In this document: positions 44,779 through 55,932 of the stretch, piece by piece
How positions within the stretch are numbered: position 1 is the first letter of the stretch
Layout: each line of letters begins with the position of its first letter
Assembly: GCF_010093535.1 (NCBI RefSeq)
Contig: NW_022985171.1
Coordinates: 77,779 to 141,778, forward strand
Source: Lindgomyces ingoldianus
Taxonomy: Eukaryota > Ascomycota > Dothideomycetes > Pleosporales > Lindgomycetaceae
Reading direction: 5' to 3'
Length of the DNA stretch: 64,000 bases
Made by a program: the position numbers and the translations under genes
The notes under the pieces: model-generated
Seen by the model: only the letters and a program-made list of their open reading frames with translations
What the model was told of the DNA's origin: nothing
Database searches by the model: none

Positions 44779-45902
44779 TGTTATAACCTATAATTAGACT
44801 GTAAGCTACTAACCTACTATGCCCTACTATTTAAACAAACAAAGTTAGAATCCTCTTGTCACCCCACCTAAGAGAACACGTGACCTAATAGACAAGGAAT
44901 AGACAGACTTACTAGACTAGTGCACAGCTAAGTGCACTATCTAATAAGCGTAGAATGTTTAAATGCTATAAGCGCTTAACCTAGAATACTCTATGTATAT
45001 AGTTTGGATTCTAACTATTATAGAAAGTGTAAGAACGGAGCTCTGTACCACTACGCTAATACAACTAAAAAGGTGCGAATAATTAACCAACGTTAATTAT
45101 TGCGTACAGAATAGTATATATACCCGTCGCACGTAAGCACCATCTCGGCCTTACATTATCCCCCTTCTTAGCAGACGCATGTCCCAGGCGTCACATGACC
45201 TACCCGCAGCTCAGAGGCGCCTATGCGCATGTCTCGGTTACCGGCCAGAGGCTGACCACCTGCGGCCCAGAGGCGCGGGATAAACACGACGCAACGCTCA
45301 GTGGCCACGCCAGCTAAGCCATACACACTAGACCTCCCAGCAGCTACAACGTGGCGCTAGAAGAGGCCGCCTTATGTTTTAGTCTAAAAACTAGCAAAGC
45401 TGTCTAAGGTGTAGGTTAAACGCGCAACTGTCCTTATTGTTAGTTAATTATTATGTAAGGACAGAGCTTTATACCACTACGCTAATATAACTAAAAAGGT
45501 GCAAATAATTAACTAACATTAATTATTACGTATAGAATAGTATATATACCTGTTGCACGTAAGCACTATCTTAGCCTTACAGAAAGGTTATAATTAAAGT
45601 TTAGTTTATTATTATATAGACAGAGTAGCATTGCTACTTTATAATAAGAGTAATACTAATAGTATATCTTGCACTATATATACCTTCTATCCTGTTCCTA
45701 CCTAGAACTGTTTAACCTAAACACCTTATACTGCTGTTAAAAGGCAAACCATAGTTAGCCGCACCTTCTATCTCTAGCAGCTCTATTATAACGAACTGTA
45801 CACCTGTTAGAGGTCGAGTTCTCTCCTCTTCTCTAAACCCTAACTCTCCTCCCAGGCCTAGAGCACTTCGGACACTATTTCTCTAAAGTAAGGATTGTAA
45901 CA
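44779..45902 (+). repeat. 3' LTR of element B, split by a TRIM
   Basis: Starts TGTTATAACC after a purine-rich tract (AGAGAGAGGA) and ends GATTGTAACA. It is about 565 bp once the TRIM and one target copy are removed. The 3' third resembles the LTR of element A in layout and ends the same way. Confidence 0.8.
45028..45581. mobile_element. TRIM-like miniature LTR retroelement (554 bp)
   Basis: Two direct repeats of 128 bp (45,028-45,155 and 45,454-45,581), each TGTAAG...CCTTACA, flank 298 bp of non-coding GC-rich sequence. There is a perfect 5-bp target duplication GAAAG (45,023-45,027; 45,582-45,586). There is no coding capacity, so it must have moved with proteins from another element. The left LTR and most of the interior keep CpG sites, while the right LTR is RIP-mutated. 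A related longer solo LTR lies inverted at 51,050-51,225. Confidence 0.9.
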
Positions 45903-46009
45903 TCGCACTTCTTATTATAGTATTAATAGGCTAGTAATTAGACTATTATTTCTTTTCTTAAGTAACATTTTTAATAAAGTCTTTTATTTCGAATCTACTA
46001 TTGTGTCTT
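45903..46009. other. short AT-rich junction
   Basis: Between the end of element B and an inverted gag fragment. It contains the sequence AGAGCGCAGCATGTTACA near its end, possibly the edge of another LTR. Nothing else is seen. Confidence 0.3.
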
Positions 46010-46960
46010 TCCTAGAGCGCAGCATGTTACAGAGCTAGTAGTAAATTGTAGCTATTTTAAACCTTAATCTTCTAATAGTTTCTTAGGCAATGCTCTAGCT
46101 TATAATTTTCTTTATATTTCTAGTAAAGATTCTAGTCTATGTGTTCTTTAATTTTCTATGCTATTATACTAGAGTTAATGTTGTAAGCTTTAATAGCTAT
46201 AATAGTGTTTTTCTTTTCTTTCTTCTTAGAGTCTAGGAATTTATAATAACAATAGCCTACTTTTTTATAATTTAAGTAAGCTTTTTTTTTAGTCTCCTTC
46301 TCTTTTCTTTTATAAGTAGAGGGTAAGTAGGCTTTTTATTATTCTTATTATGTTTCTTTTAGCAAGCTTTAGCTTTGCTTAAGTGTGTAAGTGCTCTGCT
46401 GTAGAGAAGACGTTCTTTCTTTATAGTATTAAGAGTTGTCTTCTAGATAGTAACTCTTTGTTTTTTTTTACATCTTTTTCTTGGTGTTAATTATTATAGA
46501 GCGCAGCTGCTTTAATAAATTCTTCTAACTCTTAACGATTTTATATGTAGGTAAATTTATCTTTAATTCTATTCTAGAGTTCTTTATAGAAAATGTAGTA
46601 AAGCGTTTTTTAGTTAGTCTAACTGCATATAGCTAGTTATTTGCAGAATCTTACTACATAGTAATAAACTGTCTCTTTTTCTTAGCAGAAACAGTTTATT
46701 TTGTTAGCAGCTATAGCCTCTTCGTTTACTAAACTATATATTATTATAAGTGCTTTGTTAAAGGTTTAAATGCTTTTAAATATCCTCTTTATTTCTTCTT
46801 TTAAAAGTTAACTATATAACTAATAGTTTCTTTAGTTATTAGTGTAGAGCTAGAACTAAACTACTAGCGCTTTATCTAGATAGATGCCTATTTAATTTAT
46901 TATCTTCTTATTAGTCTAAAATGCTCTCTTATTATATTCTATATAAAAGTAGCAGTAGGA
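46010..46960 (-). mobile_element. inverted gag fragment of a Ty3/gypsy element
   Basis: The minus strand reads a gag-type core through RIP stops (NRIKDKFTY, EEFIKAAALYNN near 46,500-46,600) and a damaged zinc knuckle (CLNYKKVGYCYYKF near 46,230-46,280). It is opposite in orientation to elements A-C. No pol part or LTR pair was found, so it is a fragment. Confidence 0.6.
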
Positions 46961-47574
46961 GAAGAAGAGTTTAAGGTCTCTTAAGTTACTAATAAAAGGC
47001 TTAAGTAGTGCTAGACAAAGCGCCTTTTTTACTAAGATACTAGCTTGTTTATTAATCTTATTATAAAGAGTTACTACCTTAACTTATAATGCACTTACTT
47101 ACCTTATAAGCTCTTATTTACTAATAGCTACACTATGCTTCTAGACAGAGCTACGCTAACTATTAAAGTGTTGTGTAAGAGGATTTAGAGATTTATACTT
47201 TCTAGAGGTAGCAATTAATGTTATGTTATTTACTTATAGATAATGCTAAGCTAATAAGGTTAGACACAGCTAGTAAGTATGCAGGCTACAGAAGGAGAAG
47301 AGGTAAAGTTAGTGTTAAAGAATAGGCAGAAGAACAGGTGTACAGGCTACTTTTCTAACTATTTAGGATTATTAGAATAAGCTACTTAGTTTGCCTCTAA
47401 GCTGCTGTATAAGAAGTAAGGGGAAACAATTTTATATAAAGATAATAAAGAAGTTTTAGATAGTATAAGTGTCTTTAGAAACTACTTACTACTACTTAGT
47501 CTATAAAAGACTAAATGTTAATTACACCTTTTTTAATAATAGCTAAGATTAAAACTATATACTTTTAGTTTACA
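46961..47574. other. RIP-type AT-rich sequence, unassigned
   Basis: About 600 bp of mutated repeat-like DNA. It may be further 5' sequence of the inverted gag fragment. No domain or terminal repeat was recognised. Confidence 0.35.
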
Positions 47575-47789
47575 TGTTGTGCATGCAGTGCGTGCACTGC
47601 AATCACTGTATAACACATTCGCCTAACAACTAATCAGACTTATTCTATTTTAGTGCCTATTCTAGGCTGACCTGGATGGCTAGGCCACGTGACATCTGTT
47701 GTGCGAACTGATACGCTTTCTATTATTAGTTGTCCTAGTGCTTGATACGCGTTTCCATGTTGACCAACGTCTACTTAGTGATCGTAACA
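47575..47789. repeat. possible solo LTR, unmutated island
   Basis: About 215 bp of normal composition within RIP DNA, running from TGTTGTGCATGC to GATCGTAACA, the TG...CA form of an LTR. It contains a near-perfect palindrome TGCAGTGC-GT-GCACTGCA. The flanks (TTACA/CCCTT) do not form a target duplication, so the call is weak. Confidence 0.35.
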
Positions 47790-50345
47790 CCCTTTTAGAG
47801 CAACATGCTATAGCTATATACGTCTCTTAAAAGATATATACATAACTAACTCGCTAGATAACCTTTATAAGCTAATTTTATAGCTAACTTATAAAAGCTA
47901 GATAATAACAAGAAGCAGGTAATTATTAAGTGTATACTTAAGCTATAGTACTAGGACAAAAGTTTAGTTTGCTAAGTCTCTAACACAAGGTTAGAACATT
48001 TTAAGCGCAATTATTAACTAGTAATAACTTAGCAACTATATAGTTAATTAAGCTAGTTTTTAGAGTTTTAGTGTTATAATATACTTAATATTTTGTTTAA
48101 TACCCCTGCGCGCGCTATACAGCCTGTAGACGCTAAGGCCTACTGTATATAAGCTTTTTAATGTATAAACTAGAGATGCAACACTATGCCTCTTTTAATG
48201 CAGTGTAGCACCTCTCTTACTTTTCTATAGAGTGTCTAAGAGTATTAAGCTTAAGGCAAAGCTTATGTATAGTTCTTTTTAGTTACTACTACATGTGCTT
48301 AATAAGGTTAAGGTCTAGTAAGTAGAGTAGAAAGTTAATAATATTAATTTAATACCTAGCTATCTACTTGCGCGTATAAATAGCAGAACAGATTTGCACA
48401 TTATTCTACAGAAACTAATCTCTGTAATAATAGTTACGTAGAAGGCTTTTCTCTAGCGCTTAAGTATAGCTGTGCGCTAAATATCCTCTACACAGCGCGT
48501 TAGAGTCTTGCTTTATAATAATAAGTAGGCTTCTTTATACACGCCTTTTTTTGTTAATCTAAATTAAGGCTTACACTATTTATTAGTAAGGTTTACTTAT
48601 AGAATGCTTTTTCATTATCTTAGGTCTTTATTTCTTATATAGGTACTGAAATGCCTACTGTTAACTAGCACTAGATATAAGCTAAATAAAACACTTATTA
48701 AAAAAGTATATAGTCTATATTTAAACGTTAAAGCTTCTTTACCTCCTCTTCTAGTTGCAACGCAGCGCTGCTATAACTTAAGTTATAAGAGGCCTTCTTT
48801 TATACTTAAACTCTTTTAATTATTTAATTCTTAATGTTTTATAAGCAGCCTTTCTTAAAATGCGCCTAGTAAAGCTAGTTTTTTAAAGAAAATTTAAGTA
48901 TTAAATTTTTATACTTTTTTAAAAGTATTAATAAAAGTGCTAAATGTCTCTATATATAAGCTTTAGTAGCTGTCTAGAGTAAGAGTGTAATTAGTTAGTG
49001 TTTGTTTTAAGGTATTAATTAAGAGTGTTGCGTATGTACTTTATTATGCACCTAAATTTATTAGCTAACTCTGCTGCAGCTGCGCTAGCCTCCTACTTTA
49101 AGATAATTAGATTCTAAGCACTTATAGATAATTCACTCTTTCTTACGCAATTCGCGCTTATTTTCTACCTAAAAGAAGGTCGCTGCATAGTTGTGTAGTT
49201 AATAGTTAAAGATGCGTTAAATTGCTAAACATTGTAATAGCGTAGGCAAGACAATAGATCTAAATGCGGTAGGAATCCACGTAGAGGCATATAGAAGTGC
49301 GTGGGGACTTAATAACCTAGGAATACAATTAACACATATAAGCCTTACACAAAAGAATATTAGAAAACTACTAAGCTAGGTACAGAGAAGGTGCGACTAA
49401 ATACTTAAGGGAATAGAGGTAACAGCAGAGGCAGGGCCAAGTTAGGGTTAGAGCTGATACAGGGACATTTTAGATAGGTTCTAGAGAACCTAAGATGGAA
49501 CAATTCATAAGAATTGTTACAAACATAGTGCTAGTAGCTTAGCAAGCTAAACTTTTGTCCTGTAGGTATATATATACAAGGATTTTCCTCTTAGCTAGCG
49601 GCTATAGATAATATATCTAATTCTTTACACGCTAAGTATAATCTAGGCTATGTAAGTATAAACTAGCCTAGTATATTTATAAAGTGTTATCTAAAGCTTA
49701 AAGTAAAGTTTTAAGTATAAGTATAGTTAGTAGATATCTAGCTTATTATAAATCCTCTTTTGTTAAAGTTGTATGTGTTGTTATCCTAGATTCTATACTT
49801 AGTTTTAATATTCTCTATAAGGCTAAACTAGCTTTAAATTACTTTAAGATTCTTATAAAAAGCTTTTTTTATAGTTATAGTTATACTTAAACTTTATTTT
49901 AAGCTTTAGATAACACTTTATAAACATACTAGGCTAGTTTATACTAACATAGCCTAGATTATACTTAGTGTGCAAAGAATTAGCTATATTAGCTATAGTT
50001 GCTAGCTAAGAGGAAAATTCTTATGTATATAGCTTAAGTATATGCTTAATAATTACCTGCTTTATATTATTATCTAGCTTTTATAAGTTAGCTATAAAAT
50101 TAGCTTATTAAAGTAGTCTAGTATATTAGTTATTTATTATTTTTTAAAGGACTTTAAACATAGCTGTAGCATGTTGCTTTAAAAGTATTATGTTTTATTT
50201 AAAAGTCTACAGTGTAAGCTATATCTAACATTCTTTTAGCATGTCTACTTAGTATTATTAGAAATATATTAGTGTAGGAAAAGTAGTTTAGTAGAGTCTT
50301 AGCAAAGGTAAGTAACTTAGGTGTGTAAGCAACTTACCTGTAGTG
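47790..50345. mobile_element. second fold-back copy, left end lost, split by a TA-flanked transposon
   Basis: 47,790-47,950 matches the inner left arm and 49,563-50,345 the loop and right arm of the 42,072-43,163 element. About 170 bp of the outer left arm are missing. It is interrupted by the 47,951-49,562 element, and its right tip is interrupted by solo LTR D at 50,346. Confidence 0.75.
47951..49562. mobile_element. Tc1/mariner-like DNA transposon (1,612 bp), RIP-degraded
   Basis: Inverted ends C(T)AGGACAAAAGTTTAG(T/C)TTGCTAAG with TA on both sides (47,949-47,950; 49,563-49,564). Size, TA target and end length fit Tc1/mariner. A transposase could not be read with confidence through the mutations. 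It sits inside the second fold-back copy. Confidence 0.7.
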
Positions 50346-50568
50346 TGTAATAAGGTAGGCGCCCCCCCTGCCAAGCCGATACTATACGACTTCCCCCTCT
50401 GTACTAAAAGGTACGCACGAGAATACTTAAGCTAAGTATTCTCGCATAGTATAATATATATATAGGTAATGCTAAGGTAAGCACTAGCACTAGCGGTTGT
50501 CTCTAGCCTAGCCTAAACCTCTATAAGCAAGAGAAAGCCACGTGGTTAACTGTGCCGACCTTGTTACA
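50346..50568 (-). repeat. solo LTR D, second copy (223 bp), inverted
   Basis: TGTAATAAGGTAGGCGCC...GACCTTGTTACA; the reverse complement matches the rejoined copy at 29,707-32,999 and has the same length. Outer flanks TAGTG and TCGTG match at four of five bases, so the target duplication is imperfect. Little RIP is visible. Confidence 0.8.
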
Positions 50569-51049
50569 TCGTGTATGTTAAAAGTAAAAAGGTTCTTTAG
50601 CATTTTTTTTATTATATATTATAGTTTTTTAATTTAGACTAAAGAATTTTCTTTATTTAAAATTTAGCTTTTTTAAATTACTATAAAGGTTAAACATATT
50701 AAATAATTTTTATTAGTATCTTATAAGTTAAGTAGTAAATACATTGTTAATTATAGTATAAGATGCTAAAATGTTGTTCAAGTAGACTATTTACTTGTGT
50801 AGACTATTTGCATATGAAATACGTTTGTAAATAAAGCTAATTACTAACTCTATAACAATATTAAAGCATTTATAAAAGCTAGAAAGACTACATAACCTAT
50901 AGCTAGTATATTAGAGTAGGTGGTTAATAATTAATTAATTGTTAAAGTAGTAGAACTATTATGTAAGTTAAATTACAAAGGCAAAGCTATTAGGCTTCCT
51001 ATACCTATAAGATACGTTATTAGTATGTTAACAATACAAACTGTATACA
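50569..51049. other. AT-rich, unassigned
   Basis: About 480 bp of AT-rich, probably RIP-altered sequence. No element ends or coding signal were recognised. Confidence 0.3.
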
Positions 51050-51225
51050 TGTAAGGCTGCTAGTCCTTACAAAGGATAGTAGACTGCAAGGCTGGAAACG
51101 GCTTGTACTATAGTCCTTACGCTCGACAGGTATATATATACTATTCTGTACGCAAATCAACTGTTCGTTGATTATTCACACTATTTAGTTGTATTAGCGC
51201 AGTTGTACAGAGCTCTGTCCTTACA
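51050..51225 (-). repeat. solo LTR related to the TRIM (176 bp), inverted
   Basis: TGTAAGGCTGC...CTCTGTCCTTACA; the reverse complement matches the first ~110 bp of the TRIM LTR (GAGCTCTGTAC, TATATATACC) and then diverges. Flanks ATACA (51,045-51,049) and GTACA (51,226-51,230) are a 5-bp duplication with one G/A difference. Confidence 0.75.
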
Positions 51226-51960
51226 GTACAACTACAAGAATATTCTTCCTATGATATTAAAAATACAATTAAGTATATATAAAAGGTAGGAGGAGAAGTC
51301 TTACAAAGACTAGCTGCAACTCTCTTTAATATTCCAAATCTCTAACTATTAGCTCTTGTAGTCCATCTTATACTATAAGTTACAAGATTGCTGTTGTTAA
51401 AACAATCTTGTCATCCTAGGTTTCAGTGTGAGGTTGGACGTTGGAATAGCCATCTATTGTGTTTGTGTCGGTTGTAGAGATAAGGCGCGGTTGAAGTTTA
51501 CGTTAACTTCGTGATGAAGCGTCCCTAAATATTAAGAAACTTTACTAATCTAGAGGGCAACAGTCTTGCAGCTACAGCTTTTAGTGGCTGCGCTGCACAG
51601 ATGTGTTACAGCTCTTATATGAGGACAGGATGTACTGTTTGCTAGGTCTAGAATATTGTTAGCATATCGAGGCTGTGTGCGCGATTTTAGCATCTAGGCA
51701 GCGAAATAGAACCAATTTGATCTGACAGCAAACAATACAAAGGTCCTTGAATCTATCGGCCATCTGGACATCTCAAGAAAGGGGAGTAGGATTGCAGATA
51801 GTGTGGGGCATGCAAGATTGCCTGCAAAGGTTGCAGCCTTCGGGTTAGCGAAGAATCGAATATTCAATTGGTGTATTACCTACATCGGCCATGGAAAATA
51901 CGAGATTAAACTAGGAACCATCACAAGATAGAAGGGTTTAAATAGTAAGATGACAATGTC
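51226..51960. other. return to normal composition, no gene seen
   Basis: About 730 bp changing from AT-rich to ordinary base composition. No supported coding sequence. Confidence 0.35.
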
Positions 51961-52311
51961 TCACCTCTTCCCAAGTTCTTGTATTAATTTACAGGGCGGC
52001 TGGTTTCTTTCCCAGCACGTCATAAGCTCTAGGATGCAGCCACCAGCGTCTTGCTGAAGGAAGTCTAGTGTGAAGCTAGGAGTAGCACCAGAGGCATGAG
52101 GAACTGGATTGATTGCTAGATGGGCCGGAAGTTTCAGAAGCACAATTCCATGAGCACGGTAGCAAATTTCGTGCTCATAAGGCTGCCCGTATCTAGGCGC
52201 CAGAGAGCTCTTAGGGTAGCCCAGGTGTGATCTTTTCATGTCTACAGATAATCTCGCATGAGCTGAGCAGGGGTCATAAGGTAGGCGAGTCACCAAGGTA
52301 TTGAGATCCAA
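51961..52311 (-). CDS. hypothetical 116-residue frame
   Basis: An open frame starting MDLNTLVTRLPYDPCSAH, with no recognised domain, signal peptide or membrane helix. It lies in ordinary-composition DNA between the repeat block and a repeat-bordered gap. It may be a fragment or chance frame; kept only because it is the longest frame in ~2 kb of normal DNA. Confidence 0.2.
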   Translation of the reverse strand: MDLNTLVTRLPYDPCSAHARLSVDMKRSHLGYPKSSLAPRYGQPYEHEICYRAHGIVLLKLPAHLAINPVPHASGATPSFTLDFLQQDAGGCILELMTCWERNQPPCKLIQELGKR

Positions 52312-52475
52312 ACAAGGTGAATTGAACCAGTGTATTGTAAGGTCTAAGGAGCGAGGAGCTCAGGGCTGACTCTATTTATCTCAGCTAGCTCAGACGTGAG
52401 GAGAGAACCGAGGACGCACAAACCACCATGCATATTGCTACTCTAAATAGAGTATGGCCTGGGGGTTAGCGGTTT

Positions 52476-53720
52476 CTGACCCCTGTCGGTAGCGTTTCTC
52501 TCCTCAGCCGTCTGAGGGACTTTTGTGATTTTTTCTATAAATAGGCCTATTTTAAAAGCATCACAATAGAATTAGATTTACAATATCTCTACTACTATAT
52601 GTCTAAATAGGCTTAGAATTTAATAGAATGTAGAGACAAGCTGTAGCTATAAAATAGTATATTTTTTTACTAAATTCTAACTATTATTAGCAGAGAAAAA
52701 TCTAAACGCGCGCAGAACTTTAACCTATCTATACCTTAATTTTAGATTTATAGTATTGCCCTCCTAACTAGAACTTAACAACTAGTAGACTAAATTCCCT
52801 AGGATTTTGCAGGATCCCTGACAGAGCTAGTCTGAGACAGCTCCTAGATCCTCAGAGTCCTCAGACAACAGCTGGTTGAGCTGCAGACATGAGGGCGATC
52901 GCGATGTCCCTAGCCTACTATCCAGCTTGACAACCAGTGGCCTAGATCTCCTAAAACTTTGCAGGCTCCCTAATAGAGCTAGTCTAAGANNNNNNNNNNN
53001 NNNNNNNNNNNNNNNNNNNNNNNNNNNNNNNNNNNNNNNNNNNNNNNNNNNNNNNNNNNNNNNNNNNNNNNNNNNNNNNNNNNNNNNNNNNNNNNNNNNN
53101 NNNNNNNNNNNNNNNNNNNNNNNNNNNNNNNNNNNNNNNNNNNNNNNNNNNNNNNNNNNNNNNNNNNNNNNNNNNNNNNNNNNNNNNNNNNNNNNNNNNN
53201 NNNNNNNNNNNNNNNNNNNNNNNNNNNNNNNNNNNNNNNNNNNNNNNNNNNNNNNNNNNNNNNNNNNNNNNNNNNNNNNNNNNNNNNNNNNNNNNNNNNN
53301 NNNNNNNNNNNNNNNNNNNNNNNNNNNNNNNNNNNNNNNNNNNNNNNNNNNNNNNNNNNNNNNNNNNNNNNNNNNNNNNNNNNNNNNNNNNNNNNNNNNN
53401 NNNNNNNNNNNNNNNNNNNNNNNNNNNNNAGGTTACAAAAATGTTAGGATATAGCTAGAGACTGTCTCTATTACCTATTAAAATCCAACCTGGTTTGGAC
53501 GAAAAGTGGTAGAGCTACAGTAATTCTTAGTTGAGCTGGTGCATGGTGGAGGAGGTTTAGAACCACAATATTACCTAAAAAATCACAAAAGTCCCTTAGA
53601 CGGCTGGGGAGAGAAAGCCTTTCTTACACCCTTATTGGTTAGAGAGATGGGGCTTGCGCCACTAAGGCTACTAGCAGGGGCTTGCCCCTGTCGAGGCTCT
53701 CTCCCCATCTCGTCTGAGCT
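52476..53720. repeat. repeat-bordered region around an assembly gap
   Basis: The left edge (about 52,490-52,538) CTCCTCAGCCGTCTGAGGGACTTTTGTGATTTT is mirrored at about 53,577-53,615 (AAAATCACAAAAGTCCCTTAGACGGCTGGGGAG), a ~40-bp inverted repeat as in a DNA transposon. CCCCTGTCG...CTCTCC...GTCTGAG also occurs directly at about 52,478 and 53,686. Inside, a ~60-bp segment (TTTGCAGG..CCCT..AGAGCTAGTCT) repeats about 150 bp apart (52,800; 52,955). The unit runs into the N gap. Confidence 0.6.
52990..53429. other. assembly gap (440 N)
   Basis: A run of N that begins within a repeated segment. The gap length may be an estimate, and any frame across it is artificial. Confidence 0.95.
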
Positions 53721-53762
53721 TGCTGAGATAAGACTCTATACTGTACGAAAAAGGAGCTAGTC

Positions 53763-54146
53763 CTAATAAGTGAATAGCGCAGTACATGGGTATAGTATCG
53801 TGTGAGACACGTGCGACAGATAATAGGAGGTGACACTGTGTGGCACTACACGCCTAAGGCGATGCGTAGACTGATTGAGGAGAAGCTTCCGTGAACAGTG
53901 AGGGCTGGCTGGAAGATTGACGAGCATGATGACAATCGTCACGGATCCTGATTTCCAATCACTGGTTGTTAGCGACGATGACATCGTTGACCCGTCCAAG
54001 GCGACGTCATGGAGGGGTGGGAGGTTTACGTCGATGGCGGAAAAATAGTCAACATCGAGAGTGGAAAGAGCATATTCCCTAGCTTCGCAGAATGTGAGAA
54101 ACTCTGTGGGATGGGCGGAGTGACATCGATACCGGTAGATATGCAA
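53763..54146 (-). CDS. hypothetical 127-residue frame, weak
   Basis: The frame begins MHIYRYRCHSAHPTEF. Residues 10-70 have a protein-like mix (FCEAREYALSTLDVDYFSAI) and the rest is poor. It could be an exon or the remnant of a gene cut by the repeat to its left. No domain was recognised. Confidence 0.2.
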   Translation of the reverse strand: MHIYRYRCHSAHPTEFLTFCEAREYALSTLDVDYFSAIDVNLPPLHDVALDGSTMSSSLTTSDWKSGSVTIVIMLVNLPASPHCSRKLLLNQSTHRLRRVVPHSVTSYYLSHVSHTILYPCTALFTY

Positions 54147-54523
54147 TAATTCTAAGAACGCGTTGAGGCCCGATAGGAAGCAGACAGCTGAGGGTGAAGA
54201 ACTGAACGGCTTCTTGTGCTTTAAGGATTTTAGAATTACTTACACTATGTTAGATGTGTTGTCGATGTTGCTCACAGCATCTCCTGAAGGAGTGAGTGAG
54301 CCTGGATAACAGAGTCTTCACGCCATGATTAAATTGCTTCTTGGCAGAAAGGATTAACGAGTCTGCGTGGTATAAAAATCTACCCACATGGTTCTCCTTC
54401 CACCAAGGAAACATGGAGCCTTTAAATCCCAACTCGCAAACAACCATAGTCCTACTCATATTTCATTTCTATCACTAGCACTACTAGACTGATACTTGAA
54501 GAGGACTTTGGCGGTTTGCTAGC
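54147..54523. other. intergenic 3' of the O-methyltransferase
   Basis: About 380 bp. A 69-codon minus frame (54,250-54,459) has no support. Nothing else is recognised. Confidence 0.4.
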
Positions 54524-55932
54524 CTATATGAGCTGGCATTCAACAATCCCCTCGCCCCCATTTTCTGGGCTCCAGACTTGGAGAACCTCCAATCCTGCCC
54601 TGGCAACCAATGCTCTCCATTGGCTTTCAGTCCTTTCTTGCCCCGAGTGCAATGCCATCATGGCAAGATCAAAACCGCACATAGCTAGCGGACAAAACTC
54701 ATTTGGGAGAATAAAGTCGTTGATGAGAACTTTGGAGTGACCCCTTTTCATGGCTGAAGCGGTGTGGGAAAGAATTTTAACGCAGACATCGTCAGACCAG
54801 TCATGCATGATGAAGTGGAAGAAGTAAATCAGGGCGTCTGTCCCAAGTGTAAGCCAACCTGCAACAATATTGAGTGACCGTGTCACCGCTTACCTTTCAC
54901 GGGCTGCGGTGTAAAGAAATCGTATTTGACCACTATAATCCTCTCATCGAGCGTTGGTATCCCGTCAATGACTGCTGGCAGATCTTCTAAGACAAGTCGG
55001 CCCTTTTTGTCCGGAAACTTGTTCTTGAAGTTCAGGAGGTCATGCCCGCGACCACCTGCAACGTCGACAAATAAAGTATCGCTATCCTTCAATTCAATCT
55101 TGAAGATTTGGCTTTCCACAGGCCACCAGTCAAGCCAGCTGGGTCGGGCGGCTCGAACGCCAGTCATGAAGGTGTTGAAGTTGTCGATAACCTCCGGTTG
55201 AGTGCGCCAATGGTCAAATGAGTTTTTTTCCGTCCCAAACGCATATTGTAGAGGCCCGGCACACGGATCATCAGGTTGGATGTAGCCATTTGCCCGAAAG
55301 TAAGACACCATCTTAGCCATAGAGCCATTGCATTGGTCCCAGCTGCCGAACTTATGTCATGAATGGTGTCCATAAATACTGGACACAGATTACTCACAGA
55401 TGGATGTGGCCAGCCCGCATTGGCTCCGTACACATGATTTCAGTAACTGGGTTCGCGGCCCACGTATTCTCACAAATCTCTTGAACGAATCCCAGAGCTG
55501 CCAGTGGTCGCAGCAAACGCACTATCGTTGTCATTTTGTATACATTCTGCTGAATTAAGAATGCAGTAGAATATTCGTACCTATGAGCTTTTCTGAACCG
55601 CTGGATGCCATCGCAAGATCAGCGGCCGATACTGGTGTTGAGCTTGCCGCAATCAAGTTGAAAAGTTTCATATCGACCGCAATCCGAGCTGCAAGTGCGT
55701 AGGTAGGCTGCGGAGTGCACCATCAGTCATCATTCATGCTTCTTGGAATGACCTGGTTCATTCATACGAAGAGACTCAATTCAAGGGCTACATCGGCGGG
55801 ATCTTGGAGCTGGACAGCAATTTGTCTATTCAGTTCGACTGCCTTGGTGCGCAATTTGGGATTGGACGCAAAATCCGGTTGCTGGGAAAGGGAAGAAAGC
55901 TCATCGATCAAAGAATTTGCAGTAACCCCCAT
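54524..55932 (-). CDS. SAM-dependent O-methyltransferase, fungal secondary-metabolism type (about 385 residues)
   Basis: Five exons, beginning at ATG 55,932 (MGVTANSLIDELSSLSQQ). Exon limits are about 55,932-55,768, 55,707-55,581, 55,521-55,398, then an exon ending near 54,891, then the last to 54,524. The joins restore PTYALAARIAVDMKLFNLI and KLIVRLLRPLAALGFV, the dimerisation/winged-helix region of plant-type O-methyltransferases. The SAM-binding motif is FVDVAGGRGHDLL. The HFIMHDWSDD block carries the usual catalytic-base His. It would methylate a hydroxyl group on a small aromatic or polyketide substrate, which is unknown. All splice sites are GT-AG. A rhodopsin-type membrane protein and an MFS carrier lie on its upstream side. 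The gene looks intact. Confidence 0.88.

Larger units (their letters stand above)
26890..45902 (+). mobile_element. Ty3/gypsy element B, 5'-truncated and split by at least five insertions
   Basis: Fragments in order and in the same orientation: gag (26,890-27,666), a short piece (29,513-29,706), protease-RT-RNaseH-IN (33,000-36,300; RT core YLDNVFIYT near 35,100), integrase (41,964-42,071), integrase and tail (43,164-44,778) and the 3' LTR (44,779-45,902, interrupted). The gag block REQLSICRQTDQ and the integrase block match element A in order and wording, so B is a related family. Its 5' LTR and gag start are not seen; 26,303-26,890 holds the tandem repeat instead. All frames are full of RIP stops. 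Confidence 0.85.

Noticed and set aside
18627..45902. Functional pol or transposase genes in the repeat block
   Set aside because: Every recognisable domain is interrupted by many TAG/TAA codons and altered catalytic residues consistent with RIP; annotated as inactive elements.
52876..53454. 192-codon open frame
   Set aside because: Almost entirely N; the frame exists only because the gap has no stops.
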